Origin: Mycolicibacter kumamotonensis
GTDB lineage: Bacteria; Actinomycetota; Actinomycetes; Mycobacteriales; Mycobacteriaceae
Reading direction: 5' to 3'
Assembly (NCBI RefSeq): GCF_002086285.1
Contig: NZ_MVHU01000037.1
Span: 1-43,576, forward strand
DNA: 43,576 nt
The position numbers and the translations under genes were made by a program. The notes under the pieces are model-generated. The model made no database searches, had not been told where the DNA came from, and worked only from the letters and a program-made list of their open reading frames with translations. Within the stretch, counting starts at the first letter, position 1, and every line of letters starts with the position of its first letter. Below, piece by piece: positions 1 to 7,731 of the stretch.

Positions 1-291
1 AAACACCACCTAATCAAGACGTTCCACGGCTGGCGCGACCGGCAACACGCCGACGGGACCATCGACTGGCTCAGTCCGACCGGCCAGACCTACACCACCC
101 ACCCCGGCAGTCGGCTGTTGTTCCCCGCCCTCTGCGAGCCGACCGGCCGCCTACCCGTACCGACTGGCCGACAATCGGATTCGGCTGGCCGAACCCTGAT
201 GATGCCCACCCGACGACGAACCCGGGCCCAGAACCGCGCCCGGGCCATCGCCGCCGAACGGGCTCTCAACACCAGGCCCCCGCCATCCTGA
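1..291 (+). CDS. HNH endonuclease / 13E12 repeat family protein, C-terminal end (partial)
   Basis: The first base is already in frame, and 96 codons run to a TGA at 289-291, so the 5' part lies outside the window. The peptide opens with KHHLIKTFHGW, continues with a DGTIDW segment and then TYTTHPGSRLLFP, and ends in an Arg/Ala-rich basic tail. The paired His followed by the Trp-rich, 'SPTG..Y.THPGS' block is the usual C-terminal end of DUF222/HNH proteins of the mycobacterial REP13E12 group. Those are multicopy predicted nucleases; in M. tuberculosis some copies serve as phiRv1 prophage integration sites (established knowledge). No start or regulation can be seen, and intactness of the gene is unknown. 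The family call is firm; activity is inferred. Confidence 0.8.
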   Translation, partial: KHHLIKTFHGWRDRQHADGTIDWLSPTGQTYTTHPGSRLLFPALCEPTGRLPVPTGRQSDSAGRTLMMPTRRRTRAQNRARAIAAERALNTRPPPS

Positions 292-311
292 GCCGCCGAG
301 CAATGTTGCCC

Positions 312-734
312 TCAACCCAGGAACCGTGCGCGCACTTCCGGCGCCGGCACCGGACAAGTGTCATGCTTGCCGCCGATTCGATAGCGGACGGCGGCGAAGC
401 GGTCGTAGAGACGGTCACGGATTCCAGCGGGAATAATGCAGGCCGCCAGCAGTAGCCGGAACGGCCCGCCCAGATAGCGCACCACCTTCAGGGCCCCCGC
501 CGATCGAACGCTGACCTGCTCGCCGGGTTGACCGGGGTCGTCGACGAAGACCATGGAGTCGATGCCTTGCAGGTCCGGATGGCGCTCGATGACCGCGCGG
601 GCGAAGTCGCTGTCCAGGGCGGCGAATCGCAGGGTGCCGCGCCGGTCGTGGCGAAGGATGGTCTGGACCGAGCGGTTGCAGACTCCGCAGACGCCGTCGT
701 AGAGCAGCACCGGCGCAGCGTGGGAGTTCGTCAT
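312..734 (-). CDS. DCC-family thiol-disulfide oxidoreductase-like protein
   Basis: A 140-residue protein of the DCC1/YuxK type (DUF393). The family signature is near the N-terminus: LLYDGVCGVCN, with Asp13 and a CxxC pair at Cys16 and Cys19. A hydrophobic segment around residues 85-100 (FRLLLAACIIPAG) and a basic C-terminal half follow. Family members are small thioredoxin-like predicted redox proteins without a settled substrate. I chose the ATG at 734 because the DCC motif then sits at the normal distance from the N-terminus; the frame stays open upstream but would enter the preceding gene. It starts 19 bp after the glycosyltransferase stop on the same strand, so the two are probably co-transcribed. 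No signal peptide is evident. Confidence 0.8.
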   Translation of the reverse strand: MTNSHAAPVLLYDGVCGVCNRSVQTILRHDRRGTLRFAALDSDFARAVIERHPDLQGIDSMVFVDDPGQPGEQVSVRSAGALKVVRYLGGPFRLLLAACIIPAGIRDRLYDRFAAVRYRIGGKHDTCPVPAPEVRARFLG

Positions 735-753
735 CGATGCACCGCCACGTCGC

Positions 754-1908
754 TCACACCACGCCGCTGACGTAGCGCCGTTCGCGTACCGCCTCAAGCA
801 CCTCGCGCAGGCCGTCGGCGCTTTGCCGCCAAGAGAATTCGGCGCTGCGGTCCTGTGCCTTGCCGCCGAGCTGTTCGCGCAGCACCGCGTCCGCCAGCAA
901 CCGATGGAGCTGTTCGACCAGCTCGTCACGATCGTCGACCAGCAGCCCGGTCACGCCGTCTACGATCGAATCGGACAGGCCTCCGGAAGCTCGATAGCCG
1001 ATGGTGGGCACCCCGTGCTGGCCGGCCTCGACGACGGCCAGCCCCCAGCCCTCCTTGCGGGACGGCAGCACGTGCACCCAAGCCTGTTGCACCAGCCGGT
1101 GTTTGGTGTGCTCGTCGACGTGGCCGTGGAAGGTGACCGCGTCGGTGATCCCCAGGGCCGTGGCGTGCTGCACCAGTCGATCGCCCCACCAGCCGCCGCC
1201 GATGACGTCCAGACGCAGGCCGGGCACCCGGCTGCGCAGTGCGGCGACCGCCTCCAGGGCGTCCTCGATCTGCTTGTGCGGCACCAGCCGGGACAGCACC
1301 ACCACCCGGGGTGTCTCGGCTCGCGGGCCGGACAGCGTCGCCGGCGGCGCCTCGTCGAGGCCGTTGCGCACCACCGCGATGCGTTCGGCGCCCACGCCCA
1401 GTTCGATCAGGTCGCGCGCCGAGGGCAGCGACACCGTCAGGTACTGGTTGCGCCGGTTCAGCCACGGCGACAGTCTCGACTCCACCAGCCAGCCGATCCG
1501 GCTCAACACCGGTCCGGCCACCGGCCATTGCTCACGGTGGCAGTGGTGCACCAGCATCGCGACCCGGCGTCCGTAGATCAGCCGCGCCAAAAACGGCAGC
1601 CCGTTCTGGGTGTCGATCACCGCGTCCGGCCGCACCCGCCGCAGCGGGCCGAGCCCGACGCGCGCCGCCGCCATCACCGCCAGTGCCCAGAGGTACACCG
1701 TGTAGCGGCCACCGCGGCGACTTATCCGCACCCCGTCGATGACTTCGTGTTTGGGCGCACCCGGGTAGCGGGCGGTGCGCAGCGTGACCGCGACTCCGGC
1801 GGAAGCCAACTCCGCCCCGATGCGCTGCAGGTAGGTCTCACTGCCGCCGCCCTGCGGATGCCCGGTATCGCGCCAGCACAGCAGCAGGACGGAGCGCACA
1901 CCAGACAC
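754..1908 (-). CDS. GT4-family glycosyltransferase (Rv0225-like)
   Basis: A 384-residue GT-B fold glycosyltransferase, near-collinear with M. tuberculosis Rv0225 as I remember it (same length, same opening SGxRxVLLLCWRDTGHPQGGG). The N-terminal glycine loop (PQGGGSETYLQ, about residues 18-28) and the C-terminal donor-site block EAGQHGVPTIGYRASGG (about 295-311), with its conserved Glu, are typical of GT4. VVLSRLVPHKQ (about 205-215) marks the start of the C-terminal domain. The sugar donor and acceptor are unknown. The start is a GTG with no clear Shine-Dalgarno. A TACCCT hexamer (1922-1917) ends 9 nt before it, which suggests a very short or absent leader. It is divergent from the methyltransferase gene, with 44 bp between them, and is followed by the DCC gene. 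A shared cell-surface glycolipid or polysaccharide role for the pair is inference. Confidence 0.88.
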   Translation of the reverse strand: MSGVRSVLLLCWRDTGHPQGGGSETYLQRIGAELASAGVAVTLRTARYPGAPKHEVIDGVRISRRGGRYTVYLWALAVMAAARVGLGPLRRVRPDAVIDTQNGLPFLARLIYGRRVAMLVHHCHREQWPVAGPVLSRIGWLVESRLSPWLNRRNQYLTVSLPSARDLIELGVGAERIAVVRNGLDEAPPATLSGPRAETPRVVVLSRLVPHKQIEDALEAVAALRSRVPGLRLDVIGGGWWGDRLVQHATALGITDAVTFHGHVDEHTKHRLVQQAWVHVLPSRKEGWGLAVVEAGQHGVPTIGYRASGGLSDSIVDGVTGLLVDDRDELVEQLHRLLADAVLREQLGGKAQDRSAEFSWRQSADGLREVLEAVRERRYVSGVV

Positions 1909-1939
1909 AGGACAACAGGGTAGTCCCGCGGGCTGGGCC

Positions 1940-1945
1940 TAGGCT
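1940..1945 (+). promoter_or_regulatory. Predicted -10 element (TAGGCT) of a leaderless promoter for the methyltransferase
   Basis: TAGGCT fits the mycobacterial TANNNT -10 pattern, and its last T is 8 nt before the GTG at 1953. Transcription would therefore begin at or next to the start codon. No Shine-Dalgarno precedes that GTG, which agrees with leaderless translation. Seen directly: the hexamer and its spacing. Inferred: promoter activity. Confidence 0.45.
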
Positions 1946-1952
1946 TGGCCCG

Positions 1953-2723
1953 GTGGCCGCCACCGACCTGTTCGCCCGACGCGCGACGCTGGCCCGCTCG
2001 GTGTACCTGCTGCGCCAGTTCCGCTACGAACAGACCGATCCGGCGCGGTTCTACGGCGCCCTGGCCCTCGACACCGCGGCCCTGGTCACCGACCTGTGGA
2101 AGGGCGTGCACGGGGACGATCCGACCGGCGGCACCGTGCTCGACGTCGGCGGGGGGCCGGGTTACTTCGCGACCGCATTCGCCGAGGCAGGCCTGCGCTA
2201 CATCGGTGTGGAACCCGACCCCGGGGAAGTGCACGCAATGCATGCGGCCGGCTCCGCATCGTCGCCGGGCAACTTCGTGCGGGCGTCGGGGATGGCGTTG
2301 CCGTTCGCCGACGACAGCGTGGACATCTGCTTGTCGTCCAACGTGGCCGAACACGTGCGGCGGCCCTGGCGGCTCGGCAACGAGATGCTGCGGGTCACCA
2401 GGCCGGGCGGGCTGGTGGTGCTGTCCTACACGGTGTGGCTGGGCCCGTTCGGTGGCCATGAGATGGGCCTTACCCACTATCTGGGCGGGCGCCGGGCCGC
2501 GGCGCGCTACACGCGCAGGCACGGCCACCCGCCCAAGAACAACTACGGTTCGTCACTGTTCGCGGTATCGGCGGCCGAGGGGCTGGACTGGGCCCGTCAC
2601 ACCGGTGCGCTCGTCGCGGCTTTCCCCCGCTATCACCCGCGATGGGCGTGGCGGATGACCTCGGCACCGGGCCTTCGCGAGTTCCTGGTGAGCAATCTGG
2701 TGCTGGTTCTGCAACCCGACTGA
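1953..2723 (+). CDS. Class I SAM-dependent methyltransferase (Rv0224c-like)
   Basis: A 256-residue methyltransferase matching the Rv0224c type. Motif I is LDVGGGPGYFA (about residues 63-73), followed by an acidic strand end GVEPDPGE (about 87-94) that would bind the ribose of SAM. DDSVDICLSSNVAEHV (about 117-132) is the Methyltransf_11-type post-II/motif IV region, and RVTRPGGLVVLSY follows. The substrate is unknown. The GTG start at 1953 is supported by a -10-like hexamer 8 nt upstream and by the matching N-terminus of the family (ATDLFARRATLARS). It diverges from the glycosyltransferase gene, the same arrangement as Rv0224c/Rv0225, which suggests the two act on a common glycoconjugate. Confidence 0.87.
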   Translation: MAATDLFARRATLARSVYLLRQFRYEQTDPARFYGALALDTAALVTDLWKGVHGDDPTGGTVLDVGGGPGYFATAFAEAGLRYIGVEPDPGEVHAMHAAGSASSPGNFVRASGMALPFADDSVDICLSSNVAEHVRRPWRLGNEMLRVTRPGGLVVLSYTVWLGPFGGHEMGLTHYLGGRRAAARYTRRHGHPPKNNYGSSLFAVSAAEGLDWARHTGALVAAFPRYHPRWAWRMTSAPGLREFLVSNLVLVLQPD

Positions 2724-2733
2724 GTCCATTGAC

Positions 2734-2747
2734 TGCAACGTGTTCTA
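2734..2747. promoter_or_regulatory. KstR-type operator upstream of the aldehyde dehydrogenase
   Basis: The 14-mer TGCAACGTGTTCTA fits the published KstR consensus TNNAACNNGTTNNA at every fixed position. It is centred about 37 bp before the predicted transcription start at 2778, so a bound repressor would cover the -35 region. KstR is the TetR-family repressor of cholesterol catabolism genes, relieved by a 3-oxo-cholestenoyl-CoA type ligand (established). Binding here is inferred. Confidence 0.7.
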
Positions 2748-2765
2748 ATCCGCGCGTCGGCTAGG

Positions 2766-2771
2766 TAGGGT
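2766..2771 (+). promoter_or_regulatory. Predicted -10 element (TAGGGT) of a leaderless promoter for the aldehyde dehydrogenase
   Basis: TAGGGT fits TANNNT and ends exactly 7 nt before the A of the ATG at 2778, so the start codon would be the first transcribed codon. No purine-rich ribosome site lies in the intervening bases. The KstR-type box just upstream completes a simple repressible promoter. Confidence 0.5.
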
Positions 2772-2777
2772 TGCGCC

Positions 2778-4250
2778 ATGACCGTGAGCACCGCGACCGA
2801 ATACGACACCCTTTTCATCGGCGGCAAGTGGACCGCCCCGTCCACCGACCAGGTGATCGAAGTCCGCTCACCGGCCACCGGCGAGTATGTCGGCAAGGTC
2901 CCGCTGGCGACCAAGGCAGATGTGGATGCGGCGGTGGCGGCCGCGCGCGCCGCTTTCGACTCCGGGCCGTGGCCGTCGACCCCGCCGGCCGAGCGGGCCG
3001 CCGTCATCGCCGCCGCGATCACGCTGATGGAGGAGCGCAAGGAGCTGTTCACCTCGCTGCTGGCCGCCGAGACTGGCCAGCCGCCGATGGGCGTCGAGAC
3101 CATGCACTGGCTGAGCTCGATCGGCGCCCTGAACTTCTTCGCCGGCCCCGCCGTCGACGAGGTCAGTTGGGAAGAGGTCCGCTCCGGCGCCTACGGGCAG
3201 ACGCTCGTGCGGCGCGAACCGCTGGGTGTGGTCGGCGCGATCGTGGCGTGGAACGTGCCGCTGTTCCTGGCGGTCAATAAGCTGGGCCCGGCGCTGCTGG
3301 CCGGCTGCACGGTGGTGCTCAAGCCGGCCGCCGAGACCCCGTTGACCGCCAACGCCCTGGCGCAGGTGTTCGCCGACGCCGGTCTGCCCGAGGGCGTGCT
3401 GTCAGTGGTGCCCGGAGGTGCGGAGACCGGTCAGGCGCTGACCTCCAACGCCGACGTGGACGTCTTCTCCTTCACCGGCAGCTCGGCCGTGGGCAAGGAG
3501 ATCGGCAAGCGCGCCGCGGAGTTGCTCAAGCCGTGCACCCTGGAGCTCGGCGGCAAGTCGGCGGCCATCGTGCTCGAGGACGTCGACCTGGCGTCGGCCG
3601 TTCCGATGCTGGTGTTCACCGGGATCATGAACACCGGGCAGGCCTGTGTGGCCCAGACCCGCATCCTGGCGCCGCGCTCGCGTTACGAGGAGATCGTGGA
3701 AGCGATCAAGAACTTCGTCACCGCGATGCCGGTCGGCGTGCCCAGTGACCCGGCCGCCCAAGTCGGCTCGCTGATCAGCGAGAAGCAGCGCGAGCGGGTC
3801 GAGGGCTACATCAAAAAGGGCATCGAGGAGGGCGCCCGCCTGGTGTGCGGCGGCGGCCGTCCCGAGGGTCTGGACGGCGGCTTCTTCGTGGAGCCGACGG
3901 TCTTCGCCGACGTGGACAACTCCATGACCATCGCCCAGGAGGAGATCTTCGGGCCGGTGGTGTCCATCATCGCCTACGACACCGAGGACGACGCGATCAA
4001 GATCGCCAACGACTCGGTGTACGGACTGGCCGGCAGCGTCTGGACCAGCGACGTCCCGCGCGGCATCGAGATCTCCAAGAAGATCCGGACCGGCACCTAC
4101 GCGATCAACTGGTATGCCTTCGACCCGTGCTGCCCGTTCGGCGGCTACAAGAACTCCGGCATCGGCCGGGAGAACGGCAAGGAAGGCGTCGAGCACTTCA
4201 CCCAGCAGAAGAGCGTGCTGATGCCGATGGGCTACACGCTGGACGCCTGA
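2778..4250 (+). CDS. NAD(P)-dependent aldehyde dehydrogenase (Rv0223c-like)
   Basis: A 490-residue aldehyde dehydrogenase that oxidises an aldehyde to the acid with NAD(P)+; the physiological substrate is unknown. Visible landmarks are VVLKPAAETPLTAN (cofactor adenine/ribose region), FTGSSAVGKEIG (Rossmann Gly loop), LELGGKS with catalytic base Glu256, NTGQACVAQTR with nucleophile Cys290, and EEIFGPVV near residue 393. The length is normal for the family (M. tuberculosis Rv0223c is about 487 residues). The gene follows the methyltransferase by 54 bp but has its own predicted leaderless promoter and KstR-type operator, which suggests induction during sterol or lipid use and oxidation of a lipid-derived aldehyde (inference). 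I recall Rv0223c being listed in the KstR regulon, which should be verified. Confidence 0.92.
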   Translation: MTVSTATEYDTLFIGGKWTAPSTDQVIEVRSPATGEYVGKVPLATKADVDAAVAAARAAFDSGPWPSTPPAERAAVIAAAITLMEERKELFTSLLAAETGQPPMGVETMHWLSSIGALNFFAGPAVDEVSWEEVRSGAYGQTLVRREPLGVVGAIVAWNVPLFLAVNKLGPALLAGCTVVLKPAAETPLTANALAQVFADAGLPEGVLSVVPGGAETGQALTSNADVDVFSFTGSSAVGKEIGKRAAELLKPCTLELGGKSAAIVLEDVDLASAVPMLVFTGIMNTGQACVAQTRILAPRSRYEEIVEAIKNFVTAMPVGVPSDPAAQVGSLISEKQRERVEGYIKKGIEEGARLVCGGGRPEGLDGGFFVEPTVFADVDNSMTIAQEEIFGPVVSIIAYDTEDDAIKIANDSVYGLAGSVWTSDVPRGIEISKKIRTGTYAINWYAFDPCCPFGGYKNSGIGRENGKEGVEHFTQQKSVLMPMGYTLDA

Positions 4251-4258
4251 GCGCGTTG

Positions 4259-4287
4259 CCGTTGCCGCAACGGTAAGCCCATATACT
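4259..4287 (+). promoter_or_regulatory. Inverted repeat plus -10 element before the membrane-protein gene
   Basis: A perfect inverted repeat (arms CCGTTG and CAACGG, 3-nt centre) covers 4259-4273, and TATACT at 4282-4287 is a strong TANNNT -10. The last T of the hexamer is 8 nt before the GTG at 4295, and there is no Shine-Dalgarno, so a leaderless mRNA is predicted. The repeat would span about -36 to -22 and could be a repressor site. As a terminator for the upstream gene it is weak: a short stem with no T-run. Confidence 0.5.
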
Positions 4288-4294
4288 TCCGTCC

Positions 4295-5062
4295 GTGGGC
4301 GTGCTGCTGTGGTTTGCACCGTGGGCGGTGTACTGGGTGCTGGTGGGACATGCGCCGCTGCTGATCGCGGCGACGGTGGCGCTGGCCGTCGCGGTCGCCG
4401 TCCTGCTCAGCAGCCGTGAACCCGCGGCCCGGATCCCGGCGATCGGTGCGGTCGCGACGTTCGCGGTGCTGGCGCTGGCACCGACGATCGGTGGCGCGCA
4501 GCGGTGGGTGCTGCCGCTGAGTTTCGCCGGACTGTTCGCGGTGGTGCTGATCAGCCGGCTGCTCGGCAATCCCGTGGCGGCGGCCGTCGCCCGGGCGGAT
4601 CTGCCCGCGGCAGTGGAGCAAAGCGCGCTGTTCGCGCCCGTCGTCGACCGGCTGACATGGCTGTGGCTGGGTGCGCTGGCGGCGATGTCCGCGTCGGCGC
4701 TGATCCCGCCGATCGCCTTGCCCGACGCCACCCTGCACGACACCGGCTCGGCGCTGACCTACCTGTGCAACTGGGTGATTCCGTTCGCCATCCTGACCGC
4801 GGTGGCGATCGGGGCGCGTCTTGTGACCTCCCGGATGACCGCCGGCTTCGGCGATGCGGTGCGCAAGACCAGCTTCGTCGCGTTCGTCGACATGGAGATC
4901 GATCAGCTTTATTACCTGGCGCAAGAACACGCCAACCGCGAAGTCGGCCCGGGCCAGGAGGCCTACAACGTCACCGTCGGCGCCAAAGGGACAGCCTTGG
5001 TGGGCGACGACACCCGGGTCTCGTGGCCGTCCACCTACAAGGTTCGGCAACGGCGCGGCTGA
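4295..5062 (+). CDS. Integral membrane protein of unknown function
   Basis: A 255-residue protein that I do not recognise. Hydrophobic segments suggest about six membrane spans: roughly residues 4-20, 22-40, 47-63, 70-87, about 122-140 and about 155-172. A soluble C-terminal part of about 80 residues (from SRMTAGFGDAVRKTS) follows, containing DMEIDQLYYLAQEHANRE and ending in a basic tail. The GTG start rests on a -10-like TATACT 8 nt upstream and the absence of a ribosome site. The stop lies 12 bp from the stop of the convergent next gene. It lies between two lipid-related genes, but nothing in it points to an enzyme. It appears to be part of a block absent from the corresponding M. tuberculosis locus. 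Confidence 0.7.
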   Translation: MGVLLWFAPWAVYWVLVGHAPLLIAATVALAVAVAVLLSSREPAARIPAIGAVATFAVLALAPTIGGAQRWVLPLSFAGLFAVVLISRLLGNPVAAAVARADLPAAVEQSALFAPVVDRLTWLWLGALAAMSASALIPPIALPDATLHDTGSALTYLCNWVIPFAILTAVAIGARLVTSRMTAGFGDAVRKTSFVAFVDMEIDQLYYLAQEHANREVGPGQEAYNVTVGAKGTALVGDDTRVSWPSTYKVRQRRG

Positions 5063-5074
5063 GGCCGGCGGGCT

Positions 5075-5566
5075 TCAGCCCTTGAGGTGACGCCGGCGGC
5101 GGTGTTCGATGCAGCGGCCCACCTCGGCGCGGTAGTAGTCCTCGTCGAACCCGCCGGCGTTGTACAGCCGCGCCCCCAGCCGGTCCCGCAGCTCGCCGAT
5201 ATTCACCTCGGCGGTGGCGTTCGCGAGCACCCAGTCGACGGCGGCTTCGCTGCCCTGCTCCCGGCAGATCCGGTCGACCCGCCGGGCCGCGGCCAATCGG
5301 TGGAAACGGGCGAAGCCGGTTTTGCTCCAGGACCGGATCTCTCGGGCCTCCAGATCGAGCAGTTCGCGCAGCACCGCCGCCGGACCATCGGCCACCGTTT
5401 TGAACGGTGCGGCGTCGACGAAAGCCAGTGCGCCGTCGGGGCGCCGGATGCCCTCGACGTCGGGCTCCACCGCCACCGCCCCGCGCCCCTTGGCCAGCTC
5501 GTGCGCCCACCGGACGATCGTGTAGCCGTGGTCGGGTAGTCGGTATTTCCGGGTGTGGGTGTCCAC
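5075..5566 (-). CDS. Conserved hypothetical protein, about 163 aa
   Basis: The frame is open up to 5689, but I place the start at the GTG at 5566. A TACGCT hexamer ends 8 nt before it, and the upstream extension is Arg/Ser-rich and looks non-coding. The product begins with VDTHTRKYRLPDHGYTIV, has an acidic first half and a helical middle (VLRELLDLEAREIRSWSKTGFARFHRLAAARRVDRI) and ends in a basic RRRRHLKG tail. No transmembrane segment, signal peptide or catalytic motif is visible. I do not recognise the family and give no function. It is convergent with the membrane-protein gene and 141 bp downstream of the acyl-CoA dehydrogenase start region on the same strand side, with its own predicted promoter. 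Confidence 0.6.
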   Translation of the reverse strand: MDTHTRKYRLPDHGYTIVRWAHELAKGRGAVAVEPDVEGIRRPDGALAFVDAAPFKTVADGPAAVLRELLDLEAREIRSWSKTGFARFHRLAAARRVDRICREQGSEAAVDWVLANATAEVNIGELRDRLGARLYNAGGFDEDYYRAEVGRCIEHRRRRHLKG

Positions 5567-5573
5567 AACGGTG

Positions 5574-5579
5574 AGCGTA
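5574..5579 (-). promoter_or_regulatory. Predicted -10 element (TACGCT, minus strand) deciding the GTG start of the hypothetical gene
   Basis: On the minus strand TACGCT fits TANNNT, and its last T is 8 nt before the GTG at 5566, predicting a leaderless transcript. It is the main reason to prefer 5566 over upstream in-frame starts. Promoter activity is inferred. Confidence 0.4.
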
Positions 5580-5707
5580 GCGGCCGACGAACAACGACCC
5601 CGGTGGGTGCACCGGGATGATTCTGGCGCCGAGCGCCCGGGTCGCCCAAAGAGTGACGGCGTATCGCGCCGGGTCAGCCTCGGGCGCACGCTCGCGGCTG
5701 CCGAAGC

Positions 5708-7543
5708 CTAGAAGGCGTCCTCGCTCAGCTCCATCACCGCCAGGTCGTCGTTTTCGACGATTCGTCGCTCTGCGCCGAGCCGCGGCAACACGACGCCGGC
5801 GAAGAACGTCGCCGCGGTGACCTTTCCAGCGTAGAAATCCCGGTCGGCGTCGGACGGGTCGCGGTCCAGGGAGCCCAGCGCGATCTCGGCCTGCCGCAAC
5901 AGCAACCAGCCGATCACCAGGTCACCCGCGGCCAGCAGAAACCTCACCGACTCCAGGCCCACCCGGTAGAGCTCGCGGGCATCCTGTTGCGAGCCGAGCA
6001 GGTATCCGGTCATCGTGGTGGCCATCGCCCGCACATCGTCGAGAGCGGTGGCCAGCAGTTTGCGGGAGTCCGCCAGCTCGGAACGCGCGTCGCCGCTGTC
6101 GAGGAACTCTTCGATTTGGGCGACCAGATGCCCCAATGCCACGCCGCGGTCGCGGGCGATCTTGCGGAAGAAGAAGTCCTGCGCCTGAATGGCGGTGGTG
6201 CCCTCGTAGAGGCTGTCGATCTTGGCGTCGCGGATGTACTGCTCGATCGGATAGTCCTGCAGGAACCCGGACCCGCCGAACGTCTGCAGCGATTCGGTCA
6301 GGTATTGATACGCACGTTCCGACCCGACCCCTTTGACGATGGGCAGCAGCAAGTCGTTGACCCGCTCGGCGAGCTCGGCGTCGGCACCGGAGACCAGCAT
6401 GGCCACCTGCGGGTTCTGGTGGGCCGCGGTGTAGAGGTACAGCGCCCGCATCCCCTCGGCGTAGACCTTCTGCATCATCAGGGCACGACGCACGTCCGGA
6501 TGGTGGATGATCGTCACCCGCGGCGCGGTCTTGTCGGTCATCTGGGTCATGTCGGCGCCCTGAATACGGGTCTTGGCGTATTCCAGCGCATTGAGATATC
6601 CGGTCGACAGGGTGGCGATCGCCTTGGTGCCCACCATCATTCGGGCGTACTCGATGACGTGGAACATCTGCGCGATGCCGTTGCGGGAGTCGCCGACAAG
6701 CCAGCCCTTCGCCGGGGTGCCGTGCTGGCCGAAGGTCAGCTCGCAGGTGGTCGAAACCTTCAGCCCCATCTTGTGTTCCAGCCCGGTGACGAACACCCCG
6801 TTGCGCTCACCGGGCTCGCCGGTCTCGGGATCCGGCAGATACTTGGGCACCAGAAACAGGCTGAGCCCCTTGGTTCCCGGCCCGGCGCCCTCGGGACGAG
6901 CCAGGGTCATGTGCATGATGTTCTCGAACAGGTCGTCACTGTCGCCGTTGGTGATGAACCGCTTGACGCCGTCGATGTGCCAGCTGCCGTCGGGCTGCTC
7001 GATCGCCTTGGTCCGGCCGGCGCCGACGTCGGAACCCGCATCGGGTTCGGTGAGGACCATGGTGGCGCCCCAGTTCCGTTCGATCGCCATGGCCGCCCAG
7101 TGCTTCTGTTGTTCGTTGCCCAGGTCGTAGAGGATGTTGGCGAAAACCGGCCCGGCCATGAACATGAACACCGCGGGATTGGCGCCCAGCACGAGTTCGT
7201 TGATCGCCCAGGAGACCATCGCCGGCGCGGGTACGCCACCGACGTCCTCGGTCAGGCCGATGCGGAACCACTCTCCCTCCTGCCACGCCCGCAGCGACGC
7301 CTTGAACGGCTCGGGCAGGGACACGGTATGGGTGGCCGGGTCGAACACCGGCGGATGGCGGTCGCTCTCGGCGAACGACTCGGCCACCGGCCCCTCGGCG
7401 AGCCGGGCTGCTTCGGCCAGCATCTGGCGCACGGTGTCGCCGTCGAGATCGCCGAAGGCGCCGTCAGCCAGGCACTGTTCCAACCCCAGCAGCTCGAACA
7501 GATTGAATTCCAGGTCGCGGACATTGCTCTTGTAATGACCCAT
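5708..7543 (-). CDS. Acyl-CoA dehydrogenase, FadE5-like (paralog)
   Basis: A 611-residue flavoprotein of the large acyl-CoA dehydrogenase class with a C-terminal extension of about 150 residues, the same length as M. tuberculosis FadE5. The opening GHYKSNVRDLEFNLFELLG is a family hallmark. LTEPDAGSD (164-172) and the FITNGD region bind FAD and acyl-CoA. YEGTTAIQ carries the catalytic Glu447. The enzyme would introduce the alpha,beta double bond in an acyl-CoA; FadE5 itself has broad chain-length range (established). The true fadE5 locus in M. tuberculosis is elsewhere (Rv0244c), and sequence differences here suggest a paralog, so I give no symbol. No ribosome site is obvious before the ATG. 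It diverges from the acyltransferase gene across 188 bp holding a KstR-type box that might control both. Confidence 0.9.
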   Translation of the reverse strand: MGHYKSNVRDLEFNLFELLGLEQCLADGAFGDLDGDTVRQMLAEAARLAEGPVAESFAESDRHPPVFDPATHTVSLPEPFKASLRAWQEGEWFRIGLTEDVGGVPAPAMVSWAINELVLGANPAVFMFMAGPVFANILYDLGNEQQKHWAAMAIERNWGATMVLTEPDAGSDVGAGRTKAIEQPDGSWHIDGVKRFITNGDSDDLFENIMHMTLARPEGAGPGTKGLSLFLVPKYLPDPETGEPGERNGVFVTGLEHKMGLKVSTTCELTFGQHGTPAKGWLVGDSRNGIAQMFHVIEYARMMVGTKAIATLSTGYLNALEYAKTRIQGADMTQMTDKTAPRVTIIHHPDVRRALMMQKVYAEGMRALYLYTAAHQNPQVAMLVSGADAELAERVNDLLLPIVKGVGSERAYQYLTESLQTFGGSGFLQDYPIEQYIRDAKIDSLYEGTTAIQAQDFFFRKIARDRGVALGHLVAQIEEFLDSGDARSELADSRKLLATALDDVRAMATTMTGYLLGSQQDARELYRVGLESVRFLLAAGDLVIGWLLLRQAEIALGSLDRDPSDADRDFYAGKVTAATFFAGVVLPRLGAERRIVENDDLAVMELSEDAF

Positions 7544-7702
7544 GGGTCAAGCATGCGCCGGACCCGCGGCGGCTACCCGGGGTTTCGGCACATCCCCCAG
7601 CCGTGAGAGCCGGGCGCGCTCCGCTGCTCAGGCCCGGATCGTGGAAGCTCATCTCGCCGATGCTGTCGGCCACCCCCGTCGTACCGGTAGCATGGACAAA
7701 AC

Positions 7703-7716
7703 TAGAACACGTTTCA
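7703..7716. promoter_or_regulatory. KstR-type operator between the FadE5-like gene and the acyltransferase-FadD operon
   Basis: TAGAACACGTTTCA matches TNNAACNNGTTNNA at every fixed position. It ends 15 bp before the GTG at 7732 and lies 160 bp from the divergent FadE5-like start. A TAGCAT hexamer at 7688-7693 would place a transcription start near 7700, putting the box at about +4 to +17, where a repressor could block elongation. The sequence match is direct; binding is inferred. Confidence 0.68.
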
Positions 7717-7731
7717 ATTGGAGGGGCCGCG

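Noticed and set aside
5987..7606. A 539-codon plus-strand frame opposite the FadE5-like gene.
   Set aside because: The minus strand carries the full acyl-CoA dehydrogenase with catalytic Glu; the antisense frame shows only shadow composition.
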